A program made the translations under genes and the position numbers. This document shows, piece by piece, positions 28,306-37,136 of a stretch of 64,000 nt of DNA. How positions within the stretch are numbered: the stretch's first letter is position 1; each line of letters opens with the position of its first letter. This stretch comes from Leptolyngbya sp. PCC 6406. GTDB lineage: Bacteria; Cyanobacteriota; Cyanobacteriia; Phormidesmidales; Phormidesmidaceae. The stretch lies in contig NZ_KI913949.1 of assembly GCF_000332095.2 (NCBI RefSeq), positions 3,556,596-3,620,595 on the forward strand, read 5' to 3'. Under the pieces are notes generated by a model. That model was not told the origin of the DNA. It was given only the letters and a program-made list of their open reading frames with translations, and did not search any database.

Positions 28306-28563
28306 ATGGCCCATCCGCTCATGTATCAGGAAGAGATGTTTGTGCTCCTCGTGCCCGGTCAGGAGGAGGAAATCCTCAGCGCTGAGGAACTACTGGAGCG
28401 CCTACAGGGGATGCTGGGAGACCATCAAGATGACCTCCCCCGTGACTTGGCTAAGTTCGCCACCATCGCCGAGCAGGCCCGTTGCCTGCGGGATACCGCC
28501 TGTGAGTTTGAACAGCAACCCGGTCAAACCTGGCAGTGGTATGCCATTCGATTAGAAAAATAG
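28306..28563 (+). CDS. CRR7-family protein (chlororespiratory reduction 7 homologue)
   Basis: The 85-residue protein matches the small CRR7 family: MYQEEMFVLLVPGQEEE, EELLERLQ, LPRDLAKF and the C-terminal WQWYAIRLEK. In plant chloroplasts CRR7 is needed to assemble the peripheral arm of the NDH complex; cyanobacterial members are assumed to help the NDH-1 complex of photosynthetic cyclic electron flow. No membrane segment or signal is present, so it is soluble. AAGGA lies before the ATG at 28306. It follows the unknown membrane protein by 56 bp. Confidence 0.78.
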   Translation: MAHPLMYQEEMFVLLVPGQEEEILSAEELLERLQGMLGDHQDDLPRDLAKFATIAEQARCLRDTACEFEQQPGQTWQWYAIRLEK

Positions 28564-28850
28564 GGTGAAAAAGTAGGGCCAAAACCGTGAAAACACTCAG
28601 GTCATGCCCCCGAGCCTTGGCCGAGGATGGTTCGGGGTGGACCGGCTATCCCCTCTGGACTCAGGTGAGTATCTGCCCCAGCTAGGGCGGATACTGAAAA
28701 GATTTGACACAACCTCAAAGATCTACCAAAAGCCTTAGCTATAACCAGAGAAACTGAGCCTGTCGCCAGAGGCTGGACCCTAGGGGTATCGCCTATCTTT
28801 ACACAAGGGTGTGAGGGATCCAATGGCTGTCATTATTTGAGGTATAGGCA
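28564..28850. other. Intergenic region without recognised feature
   Basis: These 287 bp between crr7 and the small exported protein show several short inverted repeats, for example GAGCCTTGGCCGAGG near 28612-28626 and CCCCGAGCC/GGTTCGGGG at 28608-28640. They are compact enough to fold, but I cannot assign them to a known RNA. The last part presumably contains the promoter of the gene at 28851. Confidence 0.35.
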
Positions 28851-29192
28851 ATGCAGAAGTCTACTCTGCTCGCGATCGCGATTTTGACCCTGGGCTTTAA
28901 TGGCGGAACTGCCCTAGCAGACAACGCCCCTGGCACCGCCACCAGTCTGCTGCCCCTGGAAACCCGAGACCTGTCTCCAGATGTCGATCCCGAACGCCTC
29001 CAATCCATCTCCACCCAGGTAAATGAAGCCACCTTTGGCAGAAAAGAGCCCTCGGAAGGGGTTTTTGATCCTGCTAATATGCCCTGGCTACGGGGATTCA
29101 TTGGGGAAAATGGTGAGGCTAAATTGCCTTTGGGACTTACGGTTTTTAGCACCATGGGGGATCCCTCAGTGGGCTTCGGTGGTAGCTTTTAG
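28851..29192 (+). CDS. Small exported protein, unknown function
   Basis: A 113-residue product begins with a clean signal peptide (MQKSTLLAIAILTLGFNGG, cleavage expected after TALA near residue 23). The mature part of about 90 residues has no cysteine and no known motif; RLQSISTQVNEATFGRKEP is the most ordered-looking stretch. I do not recognise a family. It lies between crr7 and the phosphoribosyltransferase gene on the same strand, with 27 bp before the latter. Location is periplasm or thylakoid lumen. Confidence 0.65.
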   Translation: MQKSTLLAIAILTLGFNGGTALADNAPGTATSLLPLETRDLSPDVDPERLQSISTQVNEATFGRKEPSEGVFDPANMPWLRGFIGENGEAKLPLGLTVFSTMGDPSVGFGGSF

Positions 29193-29219
29193 CGATCCCT
29201 TGGTCCACAAAACGGTGTC

Positions 29220-29879
29220 ATGGTGACTCGCTTTCCTAATCGCGCGATCGCGGGGCAACAGCTTGCCCAGCAACTCCTTTCACAAACAGCAGCGTTGTTG
29301 CCCCCGACGAGTTTAGTGCTGGCACTGCCTCGGGGCGGTGTGCCCGTAGCCCATGCCATCGCAACAACCCTAGACTTGCCCCTAGAACTGTGGTTAGTGC
29401 GCAAACTAGGGGTACCAGGACAACCAGAACTGGCCATGGGAGCCCTTGCCCTGCCTCGGTCACGGCTCCTCAACACCGCCATCTTAGCCCAGTGCGACGT
29501 TTCGCCTCGGCAGGTGGAATTGGTTACTGACCAGGAATATCAAGAACTACACCGGCGCAACCAGCTCTATCGTCAGGGACGCCCTGCGCCCTCGGTGACT
29601 GGGCGCACCGTGATCTTGGTGGACGACGGCATCGCCACCGGGGCGACGATGCAGGTGGCGGTGTCCACCCTCAGCGCCCAGCATCCTGCCGCTATTGTCA
29701 TTGCGGTACCCGTAGCCTCCCCAATGGCCCTGAGAATTTTGCAGCCCCAAGTGGCCCAAATTCTCTGTCCTTTAGTGCCCGAGTTCCTACGGTCCATCAG
29801 CCTATGGTATGACAATTTTGACCAGACCTCCGATGACGAGGTGCAGACCTTACTCCAGTCCCATAGCAATCCGAATTGA
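29220..29879 (+). CDS. Phosphoribosyltransferase family protein
   Basis: The 219-residue protein has a type I phosphoribosyltransferase fold. The PRPP-binding loop is VILVDDGIATGATM (about 134-147), and LALPRGGVPVAHAIA (about 37-51) is the pyrophosphate loop region. This set (ALPRGG, DDGIATGAT) is typical of stand-alone phosphoribosyltransferase domain proteins annotated only at family level, found alone or fused to hydrolases. The base or other acceptor is unknown. It begins with an ATG at 29220, 27 bp after the preceding small exported protein. Confidence 0.83.
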   Translation: MVTRFPNRAIAGQQLAQQLLSQTAALLPPTSLVLALPRGGVPVAHAIATTLDLPLELWLVRKLGVPGQPELAMGALALPRSRLLNTAILAQCDVSPRQVELVTDQEYQELHRRNQLYRQGRPAPSVTGRTVILVDDGIATGATMQVAVSTLSAQHPAAIVIAVPVASPMALRILQPQVAQILCPLVPEFLRSISLWYDNFDQTSDDEVQTLLQSHSNPN

Positions 29880-29944
29880 TGCTTGGAGGTCGGATGGGCA
29901 TCTTGCTCGTGCAGGCGAGACGCTTGAAGGCGGCAGTAATTTAC

Positions 29945-30334
29945 CTAGGAATCTGCATCCTGACTATTCCGCCGCCCCAGTTCATAGATGCCACTTCCCA
30001 TCAGCACAATTAGGCTGAGGCTGATGGACCAGCTTGTGCCCAGCCCCCCCTCAATCCCGTAGTGCAGCAGGAACCCCACTATCAGAAACGGCACAATGCT
30101 CAGGACAGAGGCCCAAAAGGCGTTTTGGGATTCTCGACCTTTGCGGGTGCGCTCGAACTCTTCCTCAGACATATACAACGATCGCTCGGCAAAGTTGAAC
30201 CAACGGTTGAGGCCGTTGCTGACCCACTGCCCCAGGGTGGCAAAGGTGAGATACAGGCCCAAGGCCCACAGGGCTGACCCTGCGATCGCAACTTTGTCCA
30301 AGGAAAATTGAAAGGGCAGTGAATCAATCAACAT
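29945..30334 (-). CDS. Three-helix membrane protein, unknown function
   Basis: A 129-residue protein with membrane segments at about 16-36 (IAGSALWALGLYLTFATLG), 73-92 (FWASVLSIVPFLIVGFLLHY) and 100-120 (SWSISLSLIVLMGSGIYELG). Between the first two is a charged cytoplasmic loop with EEEFERTRKGRE. No family is recognised. Its codon use and hydrophobic pattern look genuine. It is transcribed leftward and converges on the phosphoribosyltransferase gene. Confidence 0.6.
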   Translation of the reverse strand: MLIDSLPFQFSLDKVAIAGSALWALGLYLTFATLGQWVSNGLNRWFNFAERSLYMSEEEFERTRKGRESQNAFWASVLSIVPFLIVGFLLHYGIEGGLGTSWSISLSLIVLMGSGIYELGRRNSQDADS

Positions 30335-30521
30335 GGATAGGCGTAAGCAACAGCACGGGAAGCACAGGACCGGGAGTCAGGAGACGATAGTGATAGTCAG
30401 ACTTAGGGATCTGCGGGTTAATAGTGTAACCAGTGGCCAGGTTTTCTCCCCAAAGGAGAAAGCTAACGTCTTCTGAAGGGAGAAAGCCCGATCAACCGGT
30501 ACGTTATTTTCCTGCGAGTCT
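30335..30521. repeat. Dispersed element, second copy
   Basis: The segment from 30431 begins CAGTGGCCAGGTTTTCTCCC and ends AAGCCCGATCA...CTGCGAGTC (30484-30520). It shares both ends with the element at 12783-12963 but lacks the 18-bp tandem insert, carrying a short CAAAGGAGAAAGC stretch in its place. No gene is seen. Confidence 0.65.
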
Positions 30522-31874
30522 CTATGGAGAGTCAGATCCATCGAGACGCTTCAGCCACTCCGCATCCAGCTTCTCCTTCTGATCCGCCTCCTGCTCAATC
30601 AGATCCTGATCAGTGGTATAGGCCAGATCGTCTTTGGTAACTACGGTTTGGGTCACAAACTTCTGGGCGTAGTCAATCTTGTCCTGCACTACCTCCGAAA
30701 TCTGGTTGAGGGCGATCGCCCGTTCCTGACGCCATTCATTATGGGTTTCAATGCGACGGTTTTGACGCTTCACCCAGAAATAGCGCACCGCAGGCACCGC
30801 TAGGAAGGCCGTTCCATAACCCAGCAGCAACCAGTAAATGCTGTTGACAAAGGCAATAAAACCCCCCAGTTCCGCCACAAGAGCCGGATCCTGCATCAGT
30901 GCCCCCAGCACAATGGCGGCAACAAAATTGAAGATACCCAACCCTGCCGCCATCGTCAGCTTACCGCTGCTGGCTTGGCTAAAGCGCCAAGATGCCTCCT
31001 TCAAATAGGCGGCGACGGAACTGGATTTGCGATAGCTCCTAGAGGCTACTCCCTGACCCTCGTTTGCCGTCACCTGCAACTCAGGAAAATGGTAAATGAT
31101 ATTGCCCTGGGGACTGACCTGGGGAACGCCATTGAAGCGGAGCAGCACCGGCATCATGTAGTCGTCATCATCCTTGGCCCAGCTTTCCCCAAACCCATCC
31201 AGATAGGGGGTAATCTGCTCCGCCGCTACCGCCCCGCCGTTGTTGCGAATGACAGTGCCAATCGTCTGCCAACGCCTCTCCTCCAGATCAGCATTGGGAT
31301 CCCCGTCTCCAAACAGAAAGGAAAACACCGCCTCCAGGAAATTCATGTCATCATCGTCGCCACTGCGCCCGGTCTGGCGCTGGGGCTGCTGTCGCTGGCG
31401 ATTGGGACTGTAGTGAAAGAACCAAAACAGATCTCCCACCCAAAAGCGAGGAATAAACATCATGCCGCCGCCGCCACTCCGGCTGCTGGAGCGGTTATCA
31501 TCCTTTTGCGAGGAGTTGAGTGCAACGATAATCACCACAATCGCTGCCACGATGATCAAAATCGACAGCAGCAGCAAAATGCCGAAGGAAATGCGAATCA
31601 GGTAGAACAGTACGCCCCAGATTCGATCCCAGGTTTCTTGTAGGCGCACTCGCCAATACTTGTTGCGCAACACAGCCCGGAAGTTCTTGGGGAACTCGTA
31701 GGCAATTTCGCCAGCCTCTGAGACCTGAAGGTGGGCTTGGGTATCTGCCGCCAGAGTAATCAACCCCCGTTGGGCCGTGTTGAGATCAAGGCCAGCGCTG
31801 GCCGCCAAATCACCCACGGTCACCCGGTAGTCCAGGGACTCGACAGCTTCCATTACAGCGGGGTTAGGAGTCAT
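30522..31874 (-). CDS. Large membrane protein with N-terminal winged-helix-like region, unknown function
   Basis: From the ATG at 31874 the protein has 450 residues. The first about 60 residues look like a helical DNA-binding-like or regulatory fold (VTVGDLAASAGLDLNTAQRGLITLAA). A strong membrane segment at about 88-115 (LIRISFGILLLLSILIIVAAIVVIIVAL) follows, then a Ser/Gly- and Gln-rich linker and DDDDMNFLEAVFSFLFGDGDPN. A second soluble part (WQTIGTVIRNNGGAVAAEQITPYL) precedes two more membrane segments (about 310-370) and a charged C-terminal tail. I know this layout from conserved cyanobacterial proteins without assigned function. A TTG at 31880 is the alternative start. Confidence 0.72.
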   Translation of the reverse strand: MTPNPAVMEAVESLDYRVTVGDLAASAGLDLNTAQRGLITLAADTQAHLQVSEAGEIAYEFPKNFRAVLRNKYWRVRLQETWDRIWGVLFYLIRISFGILLLLSILIIVAAIVVIIVALNSSQKDDNRSSSRSGGGGMMFIPRFWVGDLFWFFHYSPNRQRQQPQRQTGRSGDDDDMNFLEAVFSFLFGDGDPNADLEERRWQTIGTVIRNNGGAVAAEQITPYLDGFGESWAKDDDDYMMPVLLRFNGVPQVSPQGNIIYHFPELQVTANEGQGVASRSYRKSSSVAAYLKEASWRFSQASSGKLTMAAGLGIFNFVAAIVLGALMQDPALVAELGGFIAFVNSIYWLLLGYGTAFLAVPAVRYFWVKRQNRRIETHNEWRQERAIALNQISEVVQDKIDYAQKFVTQTVVTKDDLAYTTDQDLIEQEADQKEKLDAEWLKRLDGSDSP

Positions 31875-32140
31875 GGGCAATTGCTCGATAGAACCGCAGG
31901 GGCACTTCCAAGGTCAGGAAAAAACCCTACCCATCCAGTATAGAAAGGGAGGCTCCTTCTCTAGAGGCTATCCAACAGCCCAACCGGGTACGGAAACCCC
32001 CACTATCGGCAGTGTATGGCAGTATTCATCTCACTCCAGTAGGGGCGCAATCCAACTGCATGTCGCTACATATCAGTCGCCAGTCGGTTTAGGACAGGAA
32101 CGAGTGGGGAGGGTAGAGGCTTGCTTGGGGATCAATATCC

Positions 32141-33139
32141 CTAGACCCCATAGAGATCGGCGACGTATTCGCCGTAGCCGTTGTAGATCACCGTGGGTTG
32201 GACCTCCCAGTTAAAGGGATTGGTTCCGGAGCCGACAATGCGCTCACGGGATTGGGACCAGCGGGGGTGAGGCACTTCCGGCTCCACATTCGCCTCGAAC
32301 TTGTACTCATTGGGAGAGATCATGTTCCAGTAGGTGGCGGGCTGCTCCCGTAGAAATTCGATTTTCACGATGGACTTGCCCCCCTTGAAACCATATTTCC
32401 AGGGCAACACCATGCGAATGGGAGCCCCGTGTTGCTTGGGTAGGGTGCGGCCATAGAGTCCCACGGCAAAGAAGGCCAGTTCATTGGCCATTTCTTCAAT
32501 TCTCAACCCCTCCACGTAGGGCCAGGGCAGATTCAGAGCAAATTCCCAGGCGGGTCCCGGTGTGACTTTGGGGTCGTAGAAGGAGGTGAAGCTGACGAAC
32601 TTGGCGTCGCTAGTGGGCTCTACATCCTCTAGCAACGCCCGCATGGGGAACCCAATCCAGGGCACCACCATGGCCCATGCCTCCACACAGCGAAAGCGGT
32701 AAACCCGCTCCTCTAGGGGAAAGCGCCGGGTCAGATCCGCCAGGTCATAGGTACGAGGATTGTTCACCAGCCCGCCGACCTCTAGGGTCCAGGGGTCGGT
32801 GGGCAGTTTTTGGGCATTTTGCCAGATGTTTTTTGTGCCGCCGAACTCGTAAAAGTTGTTGTAGCGGCTGGCATGGACCTGCTCGGTGATGGGGCGACCG
32901 CCATCTCGAAAGTCGGGGTTGGGGCGCACTGAGTTCAGCGGGCGACCCAGGGTTTGACGTAGAGCCGGGTCAATGTCGCCATTACGGGCCTGACCGCAGG
33001 CGTTGAGCCCCAGGGCAGACGCCCCAATGCCCGCTCCCACAAGGGTTTTGATAAACCTACGGCGATTCCAGAACGCCGTTTCCGGGGTGGCGGCGCTGTC
33101 GGGCAGTTGCCAGGATGGGGGGATATGGGTAAAGGGCAT
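32141..33139 (-). CDS. msrP: Methionine-sulfoxide reductase catalytic subunit MsrP
   Basis: MsrP (YedY) is an exported molybdopterin enzyme that repairs oxidised methionines in envelope proteins. The 332-residue precursor has a Tat signal with RRRFIKTLVGAG at about 27-38. The catalytic core contains FRCVEAWAMVVPWIGFPM; its Cys is the molybdenum ligand. GAPIRMVLPWKYGFKGGKS is a second landmark. The membrane partner MsrQ is not adjacent in this window. The start is an ATG at 33139, and the 78-bp gap to the divergent DUF72 gene should hold both promoters. Confidence 0.93.
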   Translation of the reverse strand: MPFTHIPPSWQLPDSAATPETAFWNRRRFIKTLVGAGIGASALGLNACGQARNGDIDPALRQTLGRPLNSVRPNPDFRDGGRPITEQVHASRYNNFYEFGGTKNIWQNAQKLPTDPWTLEVGGLVNNPRTYDLADLTRRFPLEERVYRFRCVEAWAMVVPWIGFPMRALLEDVEPTSDAKFVSFTSFYDPKVTPGPAWEFALNLPWPYVEGLRIEEMANELAFFAVGLYGRTLPKQHGAPIRMVLPWKYGFKGGKSIVKIEFLREQPATYWNMISPNEYKFEANVEPEVPHPRWSQSRERIVGSGTNPFNWEVQPTVIYNGYGEYVADLYGV

Positions 33140-33217
33140 AGTGCGATCGCGATTCTAGGGCTACCGTCCTGATTGTGACACCCTATTCTCTAGGGAGCGA
33201 GTTCAGGAGACGGCAGG

Positions 33218-34081
33218 ATGTTTTACCTTGGCTGTGCCGTGTGGGCCTTCAAAGACTGGGTAGGGAATTTTTACCCCACGACTGCTCTCCCCAGACAATT
33301 TCTTCAGCTCTATTGCGATCGCATCACCGCCGTCGAAGGCAACACCACCTTTTACAACATTCCCGACGCAGACACCGTCGATCGCTGGGCCGCCCACACC
33401 CCAGAAACCTTTCGGTTTTGCCCCAAACTCCCCCGGCTCTACTCCCACCAAGGGCCACTGCTGCCCCACCTAGAAGGCACCCAAAAATTCCTCCAGACCT
33501 TGCAACGGCTGGGTCCCCGCCTCGGCCCTATCTTTGTCCAACTCCCTCCCAGCTATGGCCCCGATCGCCTCTCGGATCTGCAAGACTTTCTAACCCAATG
33601 GCCCCGAGCCACAGTGCCCGTAGCCGTGGAAGTCCGTCACGCAGCCTGGTTCCAAGAGCCCCATACCGCTCGCTTAACGGACTTGCTTACCCGTCTAGGG
33701 GTAGGCAGGGTGCTACTGGATAGTCGCCCCATGTACGACGGACTTGGGGACGGACTAGAGGATCCCCAGCTCACCTCCCAGCGCCGCAAGCCCAAGGTGC
33801 CACTACAGCCCATCATCACGGCTCCCTTTACCCTGGTGCGTTACATCAGTCATCCCCACCGCCCCACCAACGAGCCCTATATCCAGGAGTGGATCCCTCG
33901 CCTTACGGACTGGATTACCCAGGGCATCGATACCTACCTGTTTATCCACTGCCCCGACGAGGTCCAATCCCCCGCGATCGCGCGGCACTTCTACCACCAC
34001 CTACAGACTGCACTGCCAACCCTTCCCCCACTTCCCTGGGACGCGATTCCCCCCGACCCCAGTCAACTCACCCTGTTTTAA
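33218..34081 (+). CDS. DUF72 domain protein (YecE-like)
   Basis: The 287-residue protein belongs to the DUF72 family with a TIM-barrel fold and no settled function. It opens with the conserved GCAVWAFKDWVGNFYP and has AVEGNTTFYNIP (about 38-49), FRFCPKLPR (about 65-73) and FVQLPPSYGP (near 106-115). VAVEVRHAAWF and the C-terminal HCPDEVQSPAIARHF are also family hallmarks. AGGAGA precedes the ATG at 33218. A strong terminator stands downstream. Confidence 0.87.
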   Translation: MFYLGCAVWAFKDWVGNFYPTTALPRQFLQLYCDRITAVEGNTTFYNIPDADTVDRWAAHTPETFRFCPKLPRLYSHQGPLLPHLEGTQKFLQTLQRLGPRLGPIFVQLPPSYGPDRLSDLQDFLTQWPRATVPVAVEVRHAAWFQEPHTARLTDLLTRLGVGRVLLDSRPMYDGLGDGLEDPQLTSQRRKPKVPLQPIITAPFTLVRYISHPHRPTNEPYIQEWIPRLTDWITQGIDTYLFIHCPDEVQSPAIARHFYHHLQTALPTLPPLPWDAIPPDPSQLTLF

Positions 34082-34105
34082 GATTTTGTAGGTTAATTAA
34101 AAAGA

Positions 34106-34139
34106 CCTAGGGGATAATGTTGCAGCATTATCCCCTAGG
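34106..34139. terminator. Bidirectional terminator between DUF72 gene and psbK
   Basis: A perfect 14-bp inverted repeat (34106-34119 and 34126-34139, core CTAGGGGATAATG) with a 6-base loop lies between the convergent genes. On the minus strand it is followed by TCTTTTTAATTAACC, a good T-tract, so it is an efficient terminator for psbK and plausibly also for the plus-strand gene. Confidence 0.85.
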
Positions 34140-34185
34140 CCAGAATTAAGTCTGTTACCACAGCCAGGGCTGGTGATCAGCAGGC

Positions 34186-34323
34186 TTATCTAAAGCCCAC
34201 TGCGGCTTGCCACACAAAGGCCAACAGCAGGAAAAAGATCGGAATTACGGGCAGGACATCCACTAGGGGATCAAAGATAGAGTATGCCTCAGGCAGTTTT
34301 GCGAGCAGGAGTGCGGCTTCCAT
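34186..34323 (-). CDS. psbK: Photosystem II reaction centre protein K
   Basis: PsbK is a single-helix thylakoid subunit near CP43 that stabilises photosystem II and plastoquinone binding. The 45-residue precursor has the nearly invariant mature sequence [20 protein letters not shown] followed by the helix [17 protein letters not shown]. Residues 1-8 form the short leader removed on maturation. The ATG at 34323 follows AGAGGTGGA, a good ribosome binding site; the longer frame to 34377 has no support. tgt lies 82 bp upstream on the same strand, a common cyanobacterial arrangement. Confidence 0.96.
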   Translation of the reverse strand: MEAALLLAKLPEAYSIFDPLVDVLPVIPIFFLLLAFVWQAAVGFR

Positions 34324-34405
34324 CGACGTTTCCACCTCTTCAACACAGTTTCTCAGAATTGCCACACATTTTAACACGACCGCACCCGGTAGCCCCGGCC
34401 AACAG

Positions 34406-35524
34406 TTAGATTTCCGGAAGTTCCGAAGTCAGCCAGGGGCTGAATTCCTCAGCAAAGCGATCGCGGAGGATGGCATCGCGAATACGCTGGGTAAACCTCA
34501 CCAGCTCTGTAATGTTATGGATTGACAGCAGGGTGAAGGCCAGTAACTCATGGGCATGGATCAGGTGGCAGAGGTAGGCACGACTAAAGGTTTGACAGGT
34601 ATAGCAGGGGCAGGTGGCATCTAAGGGGGCAAAGTCTCGGCGAAAGCGAGCATTTTTCAAGTTCCACCGCTCCCCCGCCACCAAAGCGGTGCCGTGGCGC
34701 GCCAGCCGGGTAGGAATGACACAATCGAATAGGTCCATACCCGCTGCGATCGCACGCACCATTTCCCGATAGGTGCCCACCCCCATCAGGTAGCGGGGCT
34801 TGTGCTGCGGCAGTAGCGGCGTAATCGCCTGGACAATTTTTTCGATCAACTCCGGTGGCTCACCGACACTCACACCGCCAATGGCATACCCCGGCAGATC
34901 CAGCGCGGTCAGAGCCACCGCCGCCTCTCGACGCAGATCCAGATACACCCCCCCCTGAACAATGCCAAAAAGTGCCTGGTGGGGAGCTTGGTGAGATGCC
35001 ATACAACGTTGCAGCCAGCGGTAGGTACGATCCGTCGCCACCTTCACCGCCTCCCAACTGGCGGGATAGGGCGGACATTCATCAAAGGCCATCACCACAT
35101 CCGCCCCCAGCTCCATCTGAATCCGCATCGACTCCTCTGGAGTGAGGTTAATAATACGACCATCCTTAGGGGAACGAAAAGTCACCCCCTGCTCCGAGAT
35201 GCTGCGCATCTCACTCAGGCTAAAGACCTGAAACCCGCCCGAGTCCGTCAACATGGGACCATTCCAGCCCATAAAGCGATGCACGCCCCCCGCCCCCGCC
35301 ACAATGTCTTCCCCCGGTTGCAGGTGCAGATGGTAGGTGTTAGCCAGCACCATCTGGGCTCCGGTGGTCTGGAGCTGAGCCGGGGTAACGGTTTTGACAT
35401 TGGCCAAGGTTCCCACGGGCATGAACCGAGGGGTCTGGACAGGACCATGGGGGGTGGTGAAGGTGCCTGCTCGGGCCTCGGTGTGGCTACAGCGGCCTTC
35501 GCATTGGTAGGTAAAGACTGACAA
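34406..35524 (-). CDS. tgt: tRNA-guanine(34) transglycosylase
   Basis: Tgt exchanges guanine-34 for preQ1 in tRNAs with GUN anticodons, on the path to queuosine. The 372-residue protein shows [15 protein letters not shown], the catalytic [11 protein letters not shown] (nucleophile region) with DECPPYPAS, the substrate segment [12 protein letters not shown] and the zinc site [22 protein letters not shown]-like (three Cys and one His). All key residues look intact. It is upstream of psbK on the same strand. The start is an ATG at 35524; upstream DNA is repeat-rich. Confidence 0.96.
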   Translation of the reverse strand: MSVFTYQCEGRCSHTEARAGTFTTPHGPVQTPRFMPVGTLANVKTVTPAQLQTTGAQMVLANTYHLHLQPGEDIVAGAGGVHRFMGWNGPMLTDSGGFQVFSLSEMRSISEQGVTFRSPKDGRIINLTPEESMRIQMELGADVVMAFDECPPYPASWEAVKVATDRTYRWLQRCMASHQAPHQALFGIVQGGVYLDLRREAAVALTALDLPGYAIGGVSVGEPPELIEKIVQAITPLLPQHKPRYLMGVGTYREMVRAIAAGMDLFDCVIPTRLARHGTALVAGERWNLKNARFRRDFAPLDATCPCYTCQTFSRAYLCHLIHAHELLAFTLLSIHNITELVRFTQRIRDAILRDRFAEEFSPWLTSELPEI

Positions 35525-35994
35525 CGTGGTATTTCCGAAGATTCAGGTGTTTCCCGCTGAGCGGACTGGGGCAAAAATTGACAGAACCTCAATCTTAAAG
35601 CCCAGCGTCAAGCCAATGTTGGCCTCCCGCAAAAATGTCTCAGCGATTCCACGGCGAGTTCCCCCACAGACAATCTCCGCCATAGAAACTAGCACTCTGC
35701 GGCGTAAATACTCTGACCGTTCTATCGTGGCACACTCAGCCCCTCACCCTAGCCCTCTCCCACGGGGAGAGGGAACCGGAAAATGTTGGGCTGACACGAC
35801 AATCGTGGACTGATTTACGCCTGCGGTACTAGCACCTGACCAAACGGTCCTCCCTAGGGGTTGCAGGGCTGTGCGCTCCATGGGGAAACTTTCTTTTCGG
35901 GAAATGGCCTAAAGACAGCGATGGGTGGGTTACGGTGAATCGTGGTAATCGTTAAGCTAAATCCACATCTAAGTTCATAACTTCAAGAACCACT
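35525..35994. other. Divergent promoter region of tgt and chlG with a MITE copy
   Basis: This 470-bp gap contains the 144-bp inverted-repeat element at 35689-35832. The remaining 160 bp before chlG (35833-35994) probably hold its promoter. No other gene or RNA is recognised. Confidence 0.6.
35689..35832. mobile_element. 144-bp MITE-like element, copy 1
   Basis: The element starts CTAGCACTCTGCGGCGTAAA and ends TTTACGCCTGCGGTACTAG, forming terminal inverted repeats of about 20 bp bounded by CTAG. The interior contains TCGTGGCACACTC, a C-rich stretch CCCTCACCCTAGCCC with a paired CTCTCCC/GGGAGAG hairpin, and ATGTTGGGCTGAC. A nearly full-length copy lies at 58406-58550 and a truncated one at 47540-47636. 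No transposase is encoded, so a non-autonomous element is likely. Confidence 0.8.
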
Positions 35995-37005
35995 ATGGCT
36001 GAGCCCGCCCCCACCACGACTACACCGAGTCAGGATCCCCCCCCCTCGGACCCACGCGGCAGCAAAGCCCGCCAACTTCTAGGGATGAAGGGTGCTGGCG
36101 CTGGGGAAACCTCCATCTGGAAGATTCGCCTGCAACTCATGAAGCCCATTACCTGGATTCCCCTAATCTGGGGTGTCCTCTGCGGCTCCGCTTCCTCCGG
36201 ACAGTTCACCTGGAGTGTGGAAACCGTCTTGGTGGTGGCGGCCTGTATGTTACTGTCGGGTCCCCTGCTGACGGGCTATACCCAAACCCTCAACGACTTC
36301 TACGATCGCGACATTGACGCCATCAACGAACCCTATCGCCCCATTCCCTCGGGGGCAATTTCCGTTCCCCAAGTGGTGGTGCAAATTTTGCTTCTCTTGG
36401 GGGCTGGTATTGCCGTTGCCTATGGTTTGGATCGCTGGGCAGGTCATACTTTTCCCACGATTACCGCTCTGTCCCTGGGGGGATCGTTTTTGTCCTACAT
36501 CTATTCCGCGCCGCCCCTGAAACTGAAGCAAAATGGCTGGCTGGGCAACTATGCCCTCGGAGCCAGCTATATTGCCCTACCTTGGTGGGCGGGTCATGCT
36601 CTGTTTGGGGAGTTAAACCTGACCATTGTGCTGCTAACCCTGTTCTACAGCATGGCGGGGTTGGGGATTGCGGTAGTCAATGACTTCAAAAGTGTGGAGG
36701 GTGATCGCCAGATGGGGCTCGCTTCCCTACCGGTAATGTTCGGAGTCGGCACCGCCGCCTGGATCTGTGTGCTGATGATTGATATTTTCCAGGGGGGCAT
36801 CGCAGCCTATCTGGTGGCGGTACACCAGAATCTCTACGCCGTGCTGTTGGTGCTGCTGATTATTCCCCAGATTACCTTTCAAGACATGTACTTTCTACGG
36901 AATCCCCTGGAAAACGATGTGAAGTATCAAGCTAGTGCCCAACCCTTCTTGGTTTTGGGTATGTTGGTGACGGCATTGGCCCTGGGTCACAGCACGGTAG
37001 TCTAG
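35995..37005 (+). CDS. chlG: Chlorophyll a synthase
   Basis: ChlG attaches the geranylgeranyl or phytyl tail to chlorophyllide a in the thylakoid membrane, the last step of chlorophyll synthesis. The 336-residue protein is a UbiA-type prenyltransferase with about eight or nine membrane helices. The first Asp-rich motif is NDFYDRDIDAINEPYRPIPSG (about 101-121), split here as NDFYDRD and INEPYRPIP. The second is NDFKSVEGDRQMG (about 228-240). LKPITWIPLIWG-like residues near 48-59 fit the ChlG branch. A Pro/Thr-rich N-terminus of about 35 residues is variable. A penicillin-binding protein gene follows on the same strand. Confidence 0.96.
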   Translation: MAEPAPTTTTPSQDPPPSDPRGSKARQLLGMKGAGAGETSIWKIRLQLMKPITWIPLIWGVLCGSASSGQFTWSVETVLVVAACMLLSGPLLTGYTQTLNDFYDRDIDAINEPYRPIPSGAISVPQVVVQILLLLGAGIAVAYGLDRWAGHTFPTITALSLGGSFLSYIYSAPPLKLKQNGWLGNYALGASYIALPWWAGHALFGELNLTIVLLTLFYSMAGLGIAVVNDFKSVEGDRQMGLASLPVMFGVGTAAWICVLMIDIFQGGIAAYLVAVHQNLYAVLLVLLIIPQITFQDMYFLRNPLENDVKYQASAQPFLVLGMLVTALALGHSTVV

Positions 37006-37136
37006 GACGATGGAGGCTGGTAGAATCTGCGCAGTTATGGGCAGGAGCTGCAACCCAGCGTCCGATTGTAGGGGTGCCGTTTTAATAACCATTGCAATAC
37101 CGGAACCATTGCAGTACAGAGGCATGGGGGCATAAG

